DNA of 64,000 nucleotides from Diplonema papillatum. Taxonomy: Eukaryota > Euglenozoa > Diplonemea > Diplonemida > Diplonemidae. The position numbers and the translations under genes were made by a program. Below are positions 43,132 through 53,359 of this stretch, piece after piece (the first letter of the stretch is position 1; each line of letters starts with the position of its first letter). Location of the stretch: assembly GCA_030068145.1 (NCBI GenBank), contig JAPJBO010000274.1, forward strand, positions 62,001-126,000, in the 5' to 3' direction. The notes below the pieces were generated by a model. That model searched no databases. It saw only the letters and a list, made by a program, of their open reading frames with translations, and had not been told where the DNA came from.

Positions 43132-43299
43132 GTTAGTACTAATAAGAAGAAAGGCCACCTTCTCACTTCAAAAAAGGTCAACGTGCGCATGGTGGTTGAT
43201 GAGATGCTACCAGCCGAGTACGCCTAGCACTTGCAGGTTTCGCGTTGCGAGGATCGAAAGCGACTCGGTGGATTTGTGTAGAAGTGCCATGCGGGTGCC

Positions 43300-43450
43300 A
43301 GGAGCCCCTTTCTTTACAAAGGAGTGCGCAGCTTTGGCGAGTGCCTACTACGGTGACTTCAAGCCAGAAGGGCAATGCTCTTCTTCTCCAAATGTACATT
43401 CTTGGTTAGCCGCAGCCGATGGTATGCGGGGACTACTGTACATGGATTAG
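43300..43450 (+). CDS. Possible terminal exon, plus strand
   Basis: VPGAPFFTKECAALASAYYG, DFKPEGQCSSSPNVHSWLAA and DGMRGLLYMD end at a TAG near 43450. A diverged nucleotide copy (CTTTCTTTTCGCGGGAGTGC, CTCCCAAGTGCACTCCTATT) lies at 43680-43735. Family unknown; the start is not resolved. Confidence 0.25.
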
Positions 43451-43568
43451 CCCCACCGACCCGGGAGAAAGCTGGCACATGTTTGAAATCTCGGTTTGTC
43501 ACTGTCATCGTCGCCGTTGATTTTATTAGCGTTCATTGGAAAGTTTCGTAAACGGAAGCGCGGCATAC

Positions 43569-43684
43569 CACTTCGCCCAGTTGCTGCTCCAAGCCCCGGA
43601 ACCGTTCATTGTCCATGTGGCGAGCCCGAGCGGCTTCGTCAGCCGTGGCCCATCTTCTCCTCCCCTCCGCCCGGTCGACGCTTT
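43569..43684 (-). CDS. Possible coiled-coil exon, minus strand
   Basis: Between AG (after CGCGAAAAG) and a GTG/GTATGC donor, 38 codons read SVDRAEGRRRWATADEAARA then RHMDNERFRGLEQQLGEV, a charged helical sequence. A plus-strand frame overlaps it and has a partial copy nearby, so the strand is not certain. Confidence 0.3.
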
Positions 43685-44336
43685 CTTTTCGCGGGAGTGC
43701 GCCGAGCTTTCCTTCTCCCAAGTGCACTCCTATTGGCGAGTTTTTCTGCAAAAGATATGGCAAATGCTGTGGTTTCTCGAGGGACCCAACCGAGGGACAC
43801 CAAAAACGCATGTACATGTGAAACCGAAACGCGGTTGCTGAAACCAACATGACCGCTGGCTGGTTGCATCACCATCGCCCACCCCGACGATGTTCCCCAC
43901 CGCATCATTTCCGGGTACCTGCGCGTCTAGCAGCAGCGCGGGGCGCTTGTCCATGAAGACAGGCTCCCCATTTGCTGCATGGCGCGTTGCTAGCTTTTTC
44001 GACTAGCGCTCAGAACAGCCGGCTCTCGCTGGGTTTATTCTTAGCAGTGCTGTCAAATCAGTGTTGAATAGGACGTAAAGAAATGGTGTCGAGCACGAGG
44101 AAGGTGCTGAAAACGTGCAATCGGGTGTACAATGTGAAACAAAACAGCGAGTGAACATGGGGCAGGGGCAGAAGTGACACCGGTCTGGCGTAGATAGGCT
44201 GCCGGATGCAAGTTTCCGGTGGGTGGGTATTACTGGGTATTGACAGAAAGAAGCCGAGAAACAACACGAGGGGGAAACGACCGTTTTTCCACCAACGCAA
44301 TATGTACGAAGTTAGCGATGACGTGGGAACTCTAAC

Positions 44337-44419
44337 CTGGACTGGTGGGTTGAAAAATCTAGTGCAAAAACTGTAGAAGCTGGGGAAGAGGCGGGGGTAC
44401 GTTTCCGGAGCGTCTTGCA
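44337..44419 (-). CDS. Possible internal exon, minus strand
   Basis: Acceptor TTTGTTAG and donor CCAG/GTTAGA bracket QDAPETYPRLFPSFYSFCTR FFNPPVQ in one frame (two split bases, then 27 codons). The composition is protein-like; no family recognised and no partner exon confirmed. Confidence 0.3.
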
Positions 44420-44892
44420 CTAACAAACCAAAACGGTAGATGAGCAGCATCAACTGAGATCCATGATCGTTGCCGCTTTATGCTAAAACGCCAACGGTGT
44501 TTGCTGTGCCAGGAAGTGAGTCTTTCTGGGGCAAGCACCTTCTTTCGCGTCATTTCGTTTAAGTTTCTCGCGTGCAGCCGTTGTTCCGGAAACAATACCT
44601 TCAGCACAATAGTACTGCTAAGAAAAGATCTAATACAATGCGGGCGACCTCCAGGTCCCAGAACAGACAAACCTTCTGGCAAACAGGCAGGCTCCATTGG
44701 AAAGGAGCTAGGCGAGAGAAAACAGCGTGTCGGTAGCACAAACCCAACTGGTGAAAGCGATGAGAGGGGTTTCCTCGCCTCTAAAGATAGAGACACGACC
44801 GCTCTGCTTCAGTGGGCCATGTTATCAAAGATACCCGCTGAGCAACCGGGGACTTGGGCAGCGTGTACAAAAAAAGATGATGTGACGACAAT

Positions 44893-45075
44893 GCCCGTGT
44901 TCTAGACCCCGGTTATCGATGGGAACACGGGACGGCAAGCGGCGGGAAAGGACTCAGGTGCAGATGACGTGCTCGGGCTTGCTGCCGCAGCGGGAAGGTG
45001 ATGGTGCCCTTAGCCTGGGCGTAGAGCCTGCGAGGATGAGTGCCTTCCCTGGGAGGCGGCTTCCTCCCTCGTATG
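44893..45075 (-). pseudogene. Decayed duplicate of the coiled-coil gene's 3' end
   Basis: GTGTTCTAGACCCCGGTTAT, CGATGGGAACACGGGACGGC and AAGCGGCGGGAAAGGACTC mirror GTGTTCTAGACCACGATTGT, CGATCGACACGGGACGGCGA and GCGGTGGGAAGGGACCC at 45180-45245, which encode the real C-terminal ARRPVSIDNRGLEHTH. The copy sits directly downstream of the gene and is broken further in. Confidence 0.7.
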
Positions 45076-45105
45076 CAGCCGGCAATCTTTTGGCGGTCCG
45101 ACAGG

Positions 45106-48100
45106 TTAGAATATCCTCCGAGCTACCGGAGACTTCGAACGAGGCGGCGAAAGACGAGGAGATGATGTGATTGCATGCGTGTGTTCTAGACCACGATTGT
45201 CGATCGACACGGGACGGCGAGCGGTGGGAAGGGACCCGGGCGCACTGGGGCTTGCCGCGGTAGCGAAGCGGTGCGTGAAGCGTATTGATGGAGAAGCCGT
45301 GGCCCGCGAAGGCGGCATCGAAGGAGACGGGAACAGGTTCGGGTGCGCCCCGGCCTGCACTCGCTTCGCCTCTGCCTGCGACGCGTCGAGCCGGCGAGAA
45401 AGGGCGTCTTCCCTGACGGCAGCGACGCGCAACCTGTTTTCCAAGGCCGCGGCATGCTCAGCCGAGGCACGCAACTCCGCGCACCTGGCATCCAACAGCT
45501 GCTCCAAGGTTGCCTCCCTCGCGTTCGCCCGATGCGCCACTGCCTGCGCAGCGGCGAGTTGGTACTCCAAGTCCGGGAGATGCAGGGACGCCTGCTCAGC
45601 GCGCATGGACAACACCGCCAGTCGGTGCTCCGCGCTTTTTGCCCTGTCTTCCCCTTCTCTCGCCCGCGCGTTCGCGTTGAATACTTGCATCTCGAGATCC
45701 TTCCGCATCCTCTCCATGCCGAGCACCAAATCACCTTTTTGCATCGCGTCTCTCGACCTCTCGTCGAGCCCAGCCGACACGGCGACGCTCTTCATCTCTT
45801 TGGCCGTTCCCAGGGCCGCTTCGAGTTCGAGAACGCGGTGTTCGGAGCCGAACTCCACCAAGGAGAGGTCCCAGGCACCTTCGTCGTTGTTCCACCTGTA
45901 GTTGTCCTTGATCCCGGTCGCGTCCCACTGCACGCAGACCCACCCGACGTTGCTGTCGATCGCCTTCACGGTGCCGCGGCAGCCGGCACCGCCGTCCTGG
46001 TCTGCCCACGACCAGAACTCGTTGTTCCGCACCACCCGCGCCCCCGGCCGCAGCGCGCGGTGGCCGGCGGCGCCCGCGCCGCCGGGCCTCGCGGGCCCGG
46101 CCTGCCGCCGCAGCGCCGCGCACTCCTCCTCCAGCTGCGTGACCCGCAGCCGCAGCACCCGCATTTCGTCGCCGTCCCCCCCGGGCGGCGGCGACTGCAC
46201 CACGGCCACCGCCCCGGGCGGCGGCTCGGACACGTGGATGTCGACGTGCTGCGTCTGCGAGAGGTGGGGCGTCGGCGGAGCCGAGGAGGACGAGGCAGGC
46301 GGCGGAGACGCGCTGGCCTGCAAAAACCGGATGCGGCGGGCGAGGTCGGCGGTGACGCTCCGGTCGGTCCGCGTGGGGGGCGGGGGCGGGAGGCCGAATT
46401 TCAGCCGGAGAGAGTCGAGGGCGAGTTCAACGCTCCGCAGGCTGGCGGGCACCGACGGACTCTTCCTTGCCGACCAGTCCGCCTCGATGACGTCCAGGTC
46501 CGCGAGGACCTGCCGCAAGGCCGATTCGTCGGCATCGGTCGCGCGTTGCTGCTCTTTGAGCGCGGGGAACCTGCCGAGGAGCTCGGCCGTTTGGAGGGAC
46601 AGCTTCGCGATCAGATGGTCCACCTCGTCGCCGCCGCCGGCGGGCGGCGCCGGGAGGCCGAACTTCAGCCGGAGGGAGTTGAGGGCGAACTCAACGCTCC
46701 GCAGGCTGGCGGGCACTGACGGACTCTTCCTTGCCGACCAGTCCGATTCGATGACTTCCAGGTCTGCGAGGATCTGCCGCAGGGCAGATTCGTCCGCATC
46801 GCTCGCCCGTTGCTGCTCTTTGAGAGCGGGGACCCTGCTAAGGAGCTCGGTCGCTTGGAGAGCCAGCTTCGCGATCAGGTGGTCCACTTTGTCGTCGCCC
46901 GCGGGTGGCGGGGGCAACCCGCCTTCGTCCTCCCGCTGCTCCCGCGACTTCAGCCGCGCGTTCTCAGCCTCGAGCCGGGCGATCTCCGCGAGGCAAGCCG
47001 CTGGCGGGTTCCCGGCGGCCTGCTGCTGGTGGAGGGCCGCGTTCTCTGCGGTCAGCCGCGCGATGGCGGCGTGCAGAGTCTCCGCGGCAGACGCCGAGGG
47101 CGGCACCTGCTTCGAAGCCTCCGCCGGCGGCGGCGGCGGCTGCTGCTGCTGCTCGCGCAGCTCCTGGCGGGCCGCCCGGAGCTGGGCCTGCAGCGCCTCT
47201 TTTTCGCCGGCGTGCACCTGCTCGGTGAGCACCAGGCGCTCGCGCAGCGACGCGTTCTCCTGCTGCAGCGGCTTCAGCGGGTCGGCCGGCCGGGGCGCCG
47301 GCGCGAGCGGCGGGGAGAGCATGGTCTGCTGCGCCGGGCGGTCCGTCTCGTAGAGGGACGCGTGCTGGTCCTTCGTCGGGTGGTACGCCGGCGGGGAGCT
47401 CTCCTCCTGCGAAAGACGGGAGGCCCTGCCGTCGTCTCCGTCCTTGTTGGGAGCGTTGTTGTTGTTGTTGTTGTTGTTGTTTGAGTCGACCAGGCGCTCG
47501 AGCCGGTTAAGCTCGGCCAGGAGGATGTCCGGGTTCCAGTCCTGGCCTTCGCCCGGGGTTTGGTCCTTCGCGACGAAGACGGGGCGGCTCTCGCGCTCGT
47601 CGAGCAGCTTGCGGAGTTGCGTGTTTTCGTCGGCGAGGTCCCGCGCCCGTTCGGACTCCCACTCCGCCATGCTGATCGACCCCCGCGCGCCCGCCGGCTG
47701 CGGCGACGGCGGCGGCGCCGACTGCCGCTGGGACGGGTCCGATAACAGCGAGACGGCGGTGTCACGCTCCCGCTTCGCCTCGGCCATCTCGAGCTGCAGG
47801 CGACTCACGTGCAACGCAACCGCGTCGGCGGAGAGGGCCAACCCGGCGGCGGAGAGCTCCTCACTCTTCGGCACCGCCAGGGGGCCGGCGCTCTGCAGCG
47901 AGCGGTGGATGGTGACCTGCTCCTTCAGGTCGCGGGCTTCGGCTTCCTTGAGCATGAGCGCCGTTTCGAGCCCGGCGGCCTTCTTCTCCGCCTCCTCCAG
48001 GCGCTCCCACGCCGCCTTCCCGCGGTAGGAATTGTCGAAGTCCTCGGGCTCGATGCCGTGCCCCCGCAACGCTTCCAGAACCTGCTCCGGGAGCCCGCCG

Positions 48101-51100
48101 AACGCCGCGCACCGCTGCTGGTCCGCCAGCGCGGTTTGGTCGAGGTGCTGCTTGAGGGCCGCGTTCAGCCGCGCCACCTCCCCGCGCAGCGCGGCCGGCT
48201 CCGCCGCGTCCCACCCGCCGTCCACCGGCGGTTGCAAAGGCGACGGAGGAGAGCGGGGCGGCTCGTTGTACCGGGCGCGCAGCGCTTCCAGCTCGCGCAT
48301 GAGGCCGTTTTTTTCAAGCACCGCGCGCTCCGCCCGGTCCCACGCCTCGGCGATGGCCCGCGGCCGCGGGCCTTGGGCGTGCGGCGCCGGCGCTGACTGG
48401 AGGGCTACGACTTCGGCGGAGAGGCGCTCTACCTCCTTCTGCCGGATATCTGCCCTAACCTCGAGCTCCGCCGCCCGCTCGGCCCACCGGGCCTCGGCTT
48501 CGCGGCGGTCCCGTCGCAGCACGTCGGCTTCCGACGACGACGACGCGTGGGTCTCCAGCGCCCGGCGGTGGTCGGCTTCGAGCCCTTGCAGCCGCTGCTC
48601 CGCCGCTCCGAGTTCAGTCGTCGCCTCCCGCAGCCGCTTCGACAGGGCGTCCGCCTCGTCTTGCACGTCCCTGTGCCTCCCTTTGACGCGCTCGGTCTCC
48701 CCTTGCTGCTCTGCCAGCAGCCTGCTCAGCCTCGCGTTCGCGTCGGTGAGCTCGGAGGCTGCCTTCGCCTTCTCCCCGAGACCGAGTTTCAGCTCTTCGG
48801 CTTGCCCGCGTGCCCTCTGCAGTTCTTCGGCCAGAGCTTCGTTCTCCTTCGCGGCGCGCCGCTGGGCGTCTGCGAGGGCGGCGTCGGACTCCGCCTTCTG
48901 GTCGGCGAGTTTCTGCTCGATGGCGGTGCGCGCGGCTTCGAAGTCGAGTTTTGCCGACTCGAAGTCTGCGATGAGCTGTTTCTCGCTCTCCTGCCGCGTG
49001 GCGAGGGCTGCCTGCGTGTCGTGCAGGGCTGCCGAGCAGCTCTCGTAGCTCTTCCGGGTGCGTGCGTGCTCGTCGAAGCTGTCGCTCGCGATCTTGATCT
49101 CCTCCGTGAGCTCGTCGACGGTCGCCTTCTGCCGCCGCATCGCGGCGTTCTGCTCCTCGACGACGGCCTCGAGCTGCGGGATCACGTTCTCCGTCAAATC
49201 GCGGATTCGCGCGTCGCTCGCGTCGGCGAGCGCCCGCTCGTCGCGCTGCCGCGCCTCGATGACGTTCCGCATCTCCGCCTCGGCTCCGCGCCGCGCGTTG
49301 TCGAGGACTTCCACGCGCGCCTCCTTCTCAGCCAGCTCGCTGAGCAGCCGGGCGTTCGCGCCTCGGAGAAGCCCGATTTCGCGCTCCATCCCGTCGAGCG
49401 TCATCTCCAACGACCGGACCTGCGGCGCGAGGCCGCGGAAACTGCCCGACGTCGCGGAACTGTACCCGTGCCCGCTGTGGAAGGTGTCGTGCCGCTGGGG
49501 GTGGTGGCGCGGGGCGTCCGCCGGGCTCCCGGCGTGCGCGGAGCGGCGAGGGCTGCGGGGCAGTGACGCGCTGAGGGCCGGCAGGTCGTCCGGGTGGAGC
49601 TGTCGGGTGCTCATCGGGCTGTTCGGCGGGCCCGAGTGCGAAGGGAAGCCGCCGCGGGGCGCGCCGTGGGCTTGCGCGTGGTGCCGATGATCCGACGGCG
49701 GGTGCGCCGGCGACAGCCCGAGCCGCCGCGCCTCCTTCTGCACGGCTTCGCTGACCCGCGCTTCGATACCCCCCGCATCTGCTCCGCCCGACGACGCTAG
49801 CTCCAGTTCCCTCCGCACCGCGTGCTCCAGGGCTGCGAGGTCTGCGGGTGCGTCCGCGTTGGGCACGCTTTGCCGGATCTCTTCCCGCACCAGTCTTTCG
49901 ATCGCCTCTGCGTCGACGGACGCGCGGTAGTCGAAGCCCGGGTCCCGTGCGGATGCGATCGAAGCGGACGGCTGCCGCCGGTCGGCGGCGGGGTAGTAGT
50001 ACTCGCCTCCCTGCGCTTCGTCGCGGGCGGCGGCGGCTGCCGGATACCGGTGCGAGGAAGACTCGGCCCGCGACGCCGGCGAGTGCGGCGGCTGCGTCGC
50101 GTCCTGCGACGGCGGCGCGCCAGGACCCGCCCGCGCCGGCGGCGGCGGCTGCGAGATCTGCGAGACGTGCGGCGCGGGGTAAAACGGCGCGTCGCTCGCC
50201 TGCGACGAGAGCCGCCGCTGCTGCTGCTGCTGCTGCTGCTGGCGGGGGTGCTGCGGCGCGCCGATGCGCTGCATGAGCTCGGACCGGACGGCTTGCTCCA
50301 TAGCTTCGGAGGTCATGTGCGTGTCGTGTCCGAGCTCCGGGCGGCCGCTGCTGACCTGCGCCGACAAGCGGCGGCGAGACTCGTTTTGGACGTACGAGTC
50401 GACGGCCTCGGCGGTGGCGAAGCCGGCCTCCCCTTCTTCCTGCTGCCGCTGCGGCTGTGTGTGCACGTCCTGCCCCCGGAACGCGACGCCGGAGTTGCCC
50501 CACGTCCCCGACGTCACGACGGTCACCCCCAGGTGGCTCTCCGCCGTCGGCAGCCTCCGGTAAACTTCGCGCCGCACGAACTCGTCGATCTCCTCCGCGC
50601 TCCGCAGCTGCTGCTGCTGCTGCTGGAGGTGGTGGGGCGGGGGCGCGGCGCCGGCAGGTGCCTGCGGGGCGGGAGCGGATGCCCGCCTTCTCCCGGGAAG
50701 GGGCGTATCTCCCGCTGCCCGCAGCCCCTGCCCCGGCGGCGCGGGCGACATCCGGGATCCCGCCGCGGGGCCTCCGAACAGGGCGCGGGCAGCGCGCGCG
50801 GGGGTGCCGTCCGCCGCGTAGTGCTGCTCGGTCGTCGTCCGCGTGACCGTTTCGGTCACGACCGCGGGCGGCAGGTGCTGGTGGTCGGGCGCGTAGGCCC
50901 GCCGGGGGCTGGTGGTGGTCGTGGTCACGGTGGTGGTCACCGGCTGGCCGTCGACCGCGGCGTCTTCGGTGTGGTGCACTACAGTTTCCGGGGGGTCGAA
51001 GTCCACCAGCGGCGGCAGACTGTACTCACGGGGCGGCGTCACCCCCCCGGCGGTGTATTGCGGCTCGATTCGTCGTGTGGGGCTCATCGACGTTGTGGTC

Positions 51101-51705
51101 GTGGTGGTGGTGGTGGTGGTTGTGACGTTGTGTTCCTCCTGCGTCAGCAGCGGCACGTCGCGTGTGTCGCCCTCTTCCCCGGTATGGAAGGCACCGTGGT
51201 AGAACTCAGCCGAACTCGGATGGTGCTGAGAGGGATGATGAGGGTCATGGGGCGTCGCCCCTTGGAACGCGGGGGACGGGTTTCCCCCGCGCCCGAGGGA
51301 CTGGCTGCGCATCTGGGCCTCCAGCTCGAGGATCTGCTGCTGCTGCTCGAGGATCATCTGCTGCTGCATCTCGATGACGCCGGCTTGCGGCCTGTCGGGG
51401 TAAGACGGGGGGTTCTCGTGCGGCCCGCTCGTCGGCTGGACACCCGTGTGAGTCGACGCCGGCCTCCTGCCCGGCGACGAAGCGGATGATGAGGAAGAAG
51501 GGCGCACGGCCGTTGCAAGCGCCTCGCCAGGCCCCGCCGCCGCCGCCCAGTACGCGCGCTGCTGCTGCTGCGGCGGATACTCCCGGGAGCCCGACGCGTG
51601 GCTGCCCGGCGGCGTCACCGCCACAGGGGCAAGTGCGCCCTCGTCGCTCCGGGGCGGGGAGGTCGGCTCCTCCGGGGTCGGCATGGCGCGCCCCTCCTGA
51701 GCCAA
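45106..51705 (-). CDS. Giant coiled-coil protein with MIB/HERC2 domain
   Basis: 2,199 residues in one exon, ATG at 51705 (MAQEGRAMPTPEEPTSPP). The N-terminal third is Pro/Ser/Gln-rich and carries six spaced helical motifs of one pattern (for example EEIDEFVRREVYRRL, EAVDSYVQNESRRRL, EAMEQAVRSELMQRI, EAIERLVREEIRQSV). Long heptad coiled coils rich in Glu, Ala, Arg and Leu fill the middle. Then come two near-identical units of about 85 residues (HLIAKLALQATELL...SVPASLRSVEFALNSLRL and HLIAKLSLQTAELL...). At about residues 1885-1950 is a MIB/HERC2-type domain (GARVVRNNEFWSWADQDGG, GWVCVQWDATGIKDNYRW, GAWDLSLVE). A coiled coil and a Ser/Pro tail with a basic ARRIF end finish it. It is probably a cytoskeletal or centrosomal-type scaffold; that is inference from architecture only. 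Confidence 0.85.
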   Translation of the reverse strand: MAQEGRAMPTPEEPTSPPRSDEGALAPVAVTPPGSHASGSREYPPQQQQRAYWAAAAGPGEALATAVRPSSSSSASSPGRRPASTHTGVQPTSGPHENPPSYPDRPQAGVIEMQQQMILEQQQQILELEAQMRSQSLGRGGNPSPAFQGATPHDPHHPSQHHPSSAEFYHGAFHTGEEGDTRDVPLLTQEEHNVTTTTTTTTTTTSMSPTRRIEPQYTAGGVTPPREYSLPPLVDFDPPETVVHHTEDAAVDGQPVTTTVTTTTTSPRRAYAPDHQHLPPAVVTETVTRTTTEQHYAADGTPARAARALFGGPAAGSRMSPAPPGQGLRAAGDTPLPGRRRASAPAPQAPAGAAPPPHHLQQQQQQLRSAEEIDEFVRREVYRRLPTAESHLGVTVVTSGTWGNSGVAFRGQDVHTQPQRQQEEGEAGFATAEAVDSYVQNESRRRLSAQVSSGRPELGHDTHMTSEAMEQAVRSELMQRIGAPQHPRQQQQQQQQRRLSSQASDAPFYPAPHVSQISQPPPPARAGPGAPPSQDATQPPHSPASRAESSSHRYPAAAAARDEAQGGEYYYPAADRRQPSASIASARDPGFDYRASVDAEAIERLVREEIRQSVPNADAPADLAALEHAVRRELELASSGGADAGGIEARVSEAVQKEARRLGLSPAHPPSDHRHHAQAHGAPRGGFPSHSGPPNSPMSTRQLHPDDLPALSASLPRSPRRSAHAGSPADAPRHHPQRHDTFHSGHGYSSATSGSFRGLAPQVRSLEMTLDGMEREIGLLRGANARLLSELAEKEARVEVLDNARRGAEAEMRNVIEARQRDERALADASDARIRDLTENVIPQLEAVVEEQNAAMRRQKATVDELTEEIKIASDSFDEHARTRKSYESCSAALHDTQAALATRQESEKQLIADFESAKLDFEAARTAIEQKLADQKAESDAALADAQRRAAKENEALAEELQRARGQAEELKLGLGEKAKAASELTDANARLSRLLAEQQGETERVKGRHRDVQDEADALSKRLREATTELGAAEQRLQGLEADHRRALETHASSSSEADVLRRDRREAEARWAERAAELEVRADIRQKEVERLSAEVVALQSAPAPHAQGPRPRAIAEAWDRAERAVLEKNGLMRELEALRARYNEPPRSPPSPLQPPVDGGWDAAEPAALRGEVARLNAALKQHLDQTALADQQRCAAFGGLPEQVLEALRGHGIEPEDFDNSYRGKAAWERLEEAEKKAAGLETALMLKEAEARDLKEQVTIHRSLQSAGPLAVPKSEELSAAGLALSADAVALHVSRLQLEMAEAKRERDTAVSLLSDPSQRQSAPPPSPQPAGARGSISMAEWESERARDLADENTQLRKLLDERESRPVFVAKDQTPGEGQDWNPDILLAELNRLERLVDSNNNNNNNNNAPNKDGDDGRASRLSQEESSPPAYHPTKDQHASLYETDRPAQQTMLSPPLAPAPRPADPLKPLQQENASLRERLVLTEQVHAGEKEALQAQLRAARQELREQQQQPPPPPAEASKQVPPSASAAETLHAAIARLTAENAALHQQQAAGNPPAACLAEIARLEAENARLKSREQREDEGGLPPPPAGDDKVDHLIAKLALQATELLSRVPALKEQQRASDADESALRQILADLEVIESDWSARKSPSVPASLRSVEFALNSLRLKFGLPAPPAGGGDEVDHLIAKLSLQTAELLGRFPALKEQQRATDADESALRQVLADLDVIEADWSARKSPSVPASLRSVELALDSLRLKFGLPPPPPTRTDRSVTADLARRIRFLQASASPPPASSSSAPPTPHLSQTQHVDIHVSEPPPGAVAVVQSPPPGGDGDEMRVLRLRVTQLEEECAALRRQAGPARPGGAGAAGHRALRPGARVVRNNEFWSWADQDGGAGCRGTVKAIDSNVGWVCVQWDATGIKDNYRWNNDEGAWDLSLVEFGSEHRVLELEAALGTAKEMKSVAVSAGLDERSRDAMQKGDLVLGMERMRKDLEMQVFNANARAREGEDRAKSAEHRLAVLSMRAEQASLHLPDLEYQLAAAQAVAHRANAREATLEQLLDARCAELRASAEHAAALENRLRVAAVREDALSRRLDASQAEAKRVQAGAHPNLFPSPSMPPSRATASPSIRFTHRFATAASPSAPGSLPTARRPVSIDNRGLEHTHAITSSPRLSPPRSKSPVARRIF

Positions 51706-51939
51706 CAGCGCAGGGAGACGCGCCTTGGAGCAGAGGGGGGAGAAGGGGACCTGGGCGCCCCTTCCTCGCTAGCTCTCTCTCCTTCTTTTTACTCTCTTCC
51801 CCCTCGTACCTGTTTAGAGTGAAAGTTCGCTTACCATCGTCGAAAGGGTTCTTTTAGGTATCGAAGCTTGCACTATTTATGCTAGTAGCAGGGTATGGCG
51901 TGTGTGCTTTCTTTGGTGCCTGTTGCCGACTGTACGACT

Positions 51940-52115
51940 TTTGTCGGGCCTCTTGCCCGGCGACGAAGCGGACGAGGAAGAGGGGTGCGCGGCCGTTTCG
52001 CCGCGACCTCGCCGGCAGCACCTCGCCGGCCCCCGGCAAGCAAGGGGAGGTCGGCTCTCCGGGGTCGGCATGGCGCGCCCCTCCTGAGCCAACAGCGGGA
52101 GACGCGCCTTGGAGA
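51940..52115 (-). pseudogene. Decayed duplicate of the coiled-coil gene's 5' end
   Basis: On the minus strand LLAQEGRAMPTPE and SSSSASSPGKRPDKS repeat the N-terminal MAQEGRAMPTPE and SSSSASSPGRRPAST of the adjacent gene (compare plus-sense CCCGGCGACGAAGCGGA and GGCATGGCGCGCCCCTCCTG, present in both) but with a large deletion and frameshifts between. It lies 0.2-0.4 kb upstream of the real start, so it is a truncated tandem copy. Confidence 0.75.
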
Positions 52116-52339
52116 AGAGGGGGGAGGAGGGGCGCCCTTTCCTCACCGCCTGTCTGTCCCTCTTTGTCCTATTTCTCTTCCCCCTCTTTGTCCGCGCCCC
52201 CGCGTCGTACCTGTTTGGAGTGAAAGTTGGCTTGCCGCAGTAAGCAATACGGCGCATGCACAAAAAGCTTCCTTGCCGCAAAGGCCGCCTGAGCCTCGTC
52301 CGCGTGTATTCTACCAGGGTGTTTTGATCCCGCGATTCG

Positions 52340-52495
52340 ACCTTTTTCGGTGCTTCCGCACTACATGCGCTACTCACGCGCTCAAAGATCGACTTATACG
52401 CACCACACGCGCTACTCACACACTCAAAGATCGACTTATACGCACCACATGCGCTACTCACGCACTCAAAGATCGACTTATACGCACTACTGCGA
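52340..52495. repeat. 42-bp tandem repeat, three copies plus part
   Basis: Unit: GCGCTACTCACGCACTCAAA then GATCGACTTATACGCACCACA. Copies differ at one or two positions. Confidence 0.95.
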
Positions 52496-52580
52496 AAGCA
52501 CCTTCTTACGCTTGCGAAAGAAAGCGCCACCACCAACGCGCTCTCTGGGGTTCGGGCGGGCCTCGAACTTTCGGAAAAAT

Positions 52581-52740
52581 AAGAGCTCGTCACTCGCACA
52601 ACCGCGGCTGATACAAAACGAATGACGTTTTTTACGTAAAGCTGGAATCAGGACGCAAGTGAAAACGCCGCGGTTTGCGGCGACGAGCTTCTCATTTCCT
52701 CCAACATTTCATGTTTGGTAAAAAGAAATTGAAACGGTGA
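52581..52740. repeat. Dispersed repeat with near-palindromic ends (copy 2)
   Basis: Second copy of 748-945, with a shorter left interior. AAGAGCTCGTCACTCGCACA and CGCCGCGGTTTGCGGCGACG are identical in both. Confidence 0.65.
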
Positions 52741-52949
52741 AAAGTGGCAGACTGCGCAACGTTCGCTGCAATCGAAACGAGAACCGCGATTCCGGGGGGA
52801 CAGGAAAAGTGAGTAAAAACGTTTGGCCGTGCAAAAAGCTAGGGGCTCGTGACGGATTCACGGACGACCAGAAAAGTCAACCAAAAACGATTGCTGCCGA
52901 CGGAGCGAGGGTCAGGGCAGAACGCTGCCTACGTTTGCATGCTACACGG

Positions 52950-53055
52950 CAGAGCCCAGCCTCAGAAGCTGGAGCTACAGCCTGAGTGAAAGCGGGATGT
53001 CAAACCCGCGTTTCATGTGTTCGGAGCTTCAGGGGACGGACTCCACCGTGTAGCA
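52950..53055 (+). repeat. Hairpin repeat family, diverged copy
   Basis: CCAGCCTCAGAAGCTGGAGC, GAAAGCGGGATGTCAAACCC, GCGTTTCATGTGTTCGG and CTCCACCGTGTAGCATCACG follow the order seen at 10601-10745. Confidence 0.65.
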
Positions 53056-53359
53056 TCACGTCGTCTTCGGAGGGGGGGTACGGGAGGGATTCAAACGTGG
53101 AAACGTTTCGTTGAGAAGCAGCCGACGAGGCTGATAGATGATCAGGGCTTCTTTGAGAAGCAGACTTGTATGGCATGGTTCATGAAGACACTGATTCAAA
53201 GTACGAGAATAGGTCGGGGAAGCAACTTCCCAATGCCTACCTGGCGGAGCTCCTCGTTTTGGTGGGAGCTCAGGGAAACATCGGAGTGAGCCAGTCACTC
53301 ATTAGCTGGTTCAAGCTACGATGATCGCTAGATGATCGTGAGAAGCGTGGATTGTTGAC

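Noticed and set aside
49822..51489. Plus-strand 555-codon frame, and a minus-strand 391-codon frame at 49328-50503, over the coiled-coil gene
   Set aside because: Arg/Gly/Pro-rich shadows of the GC-rich coding sequence, without domains.
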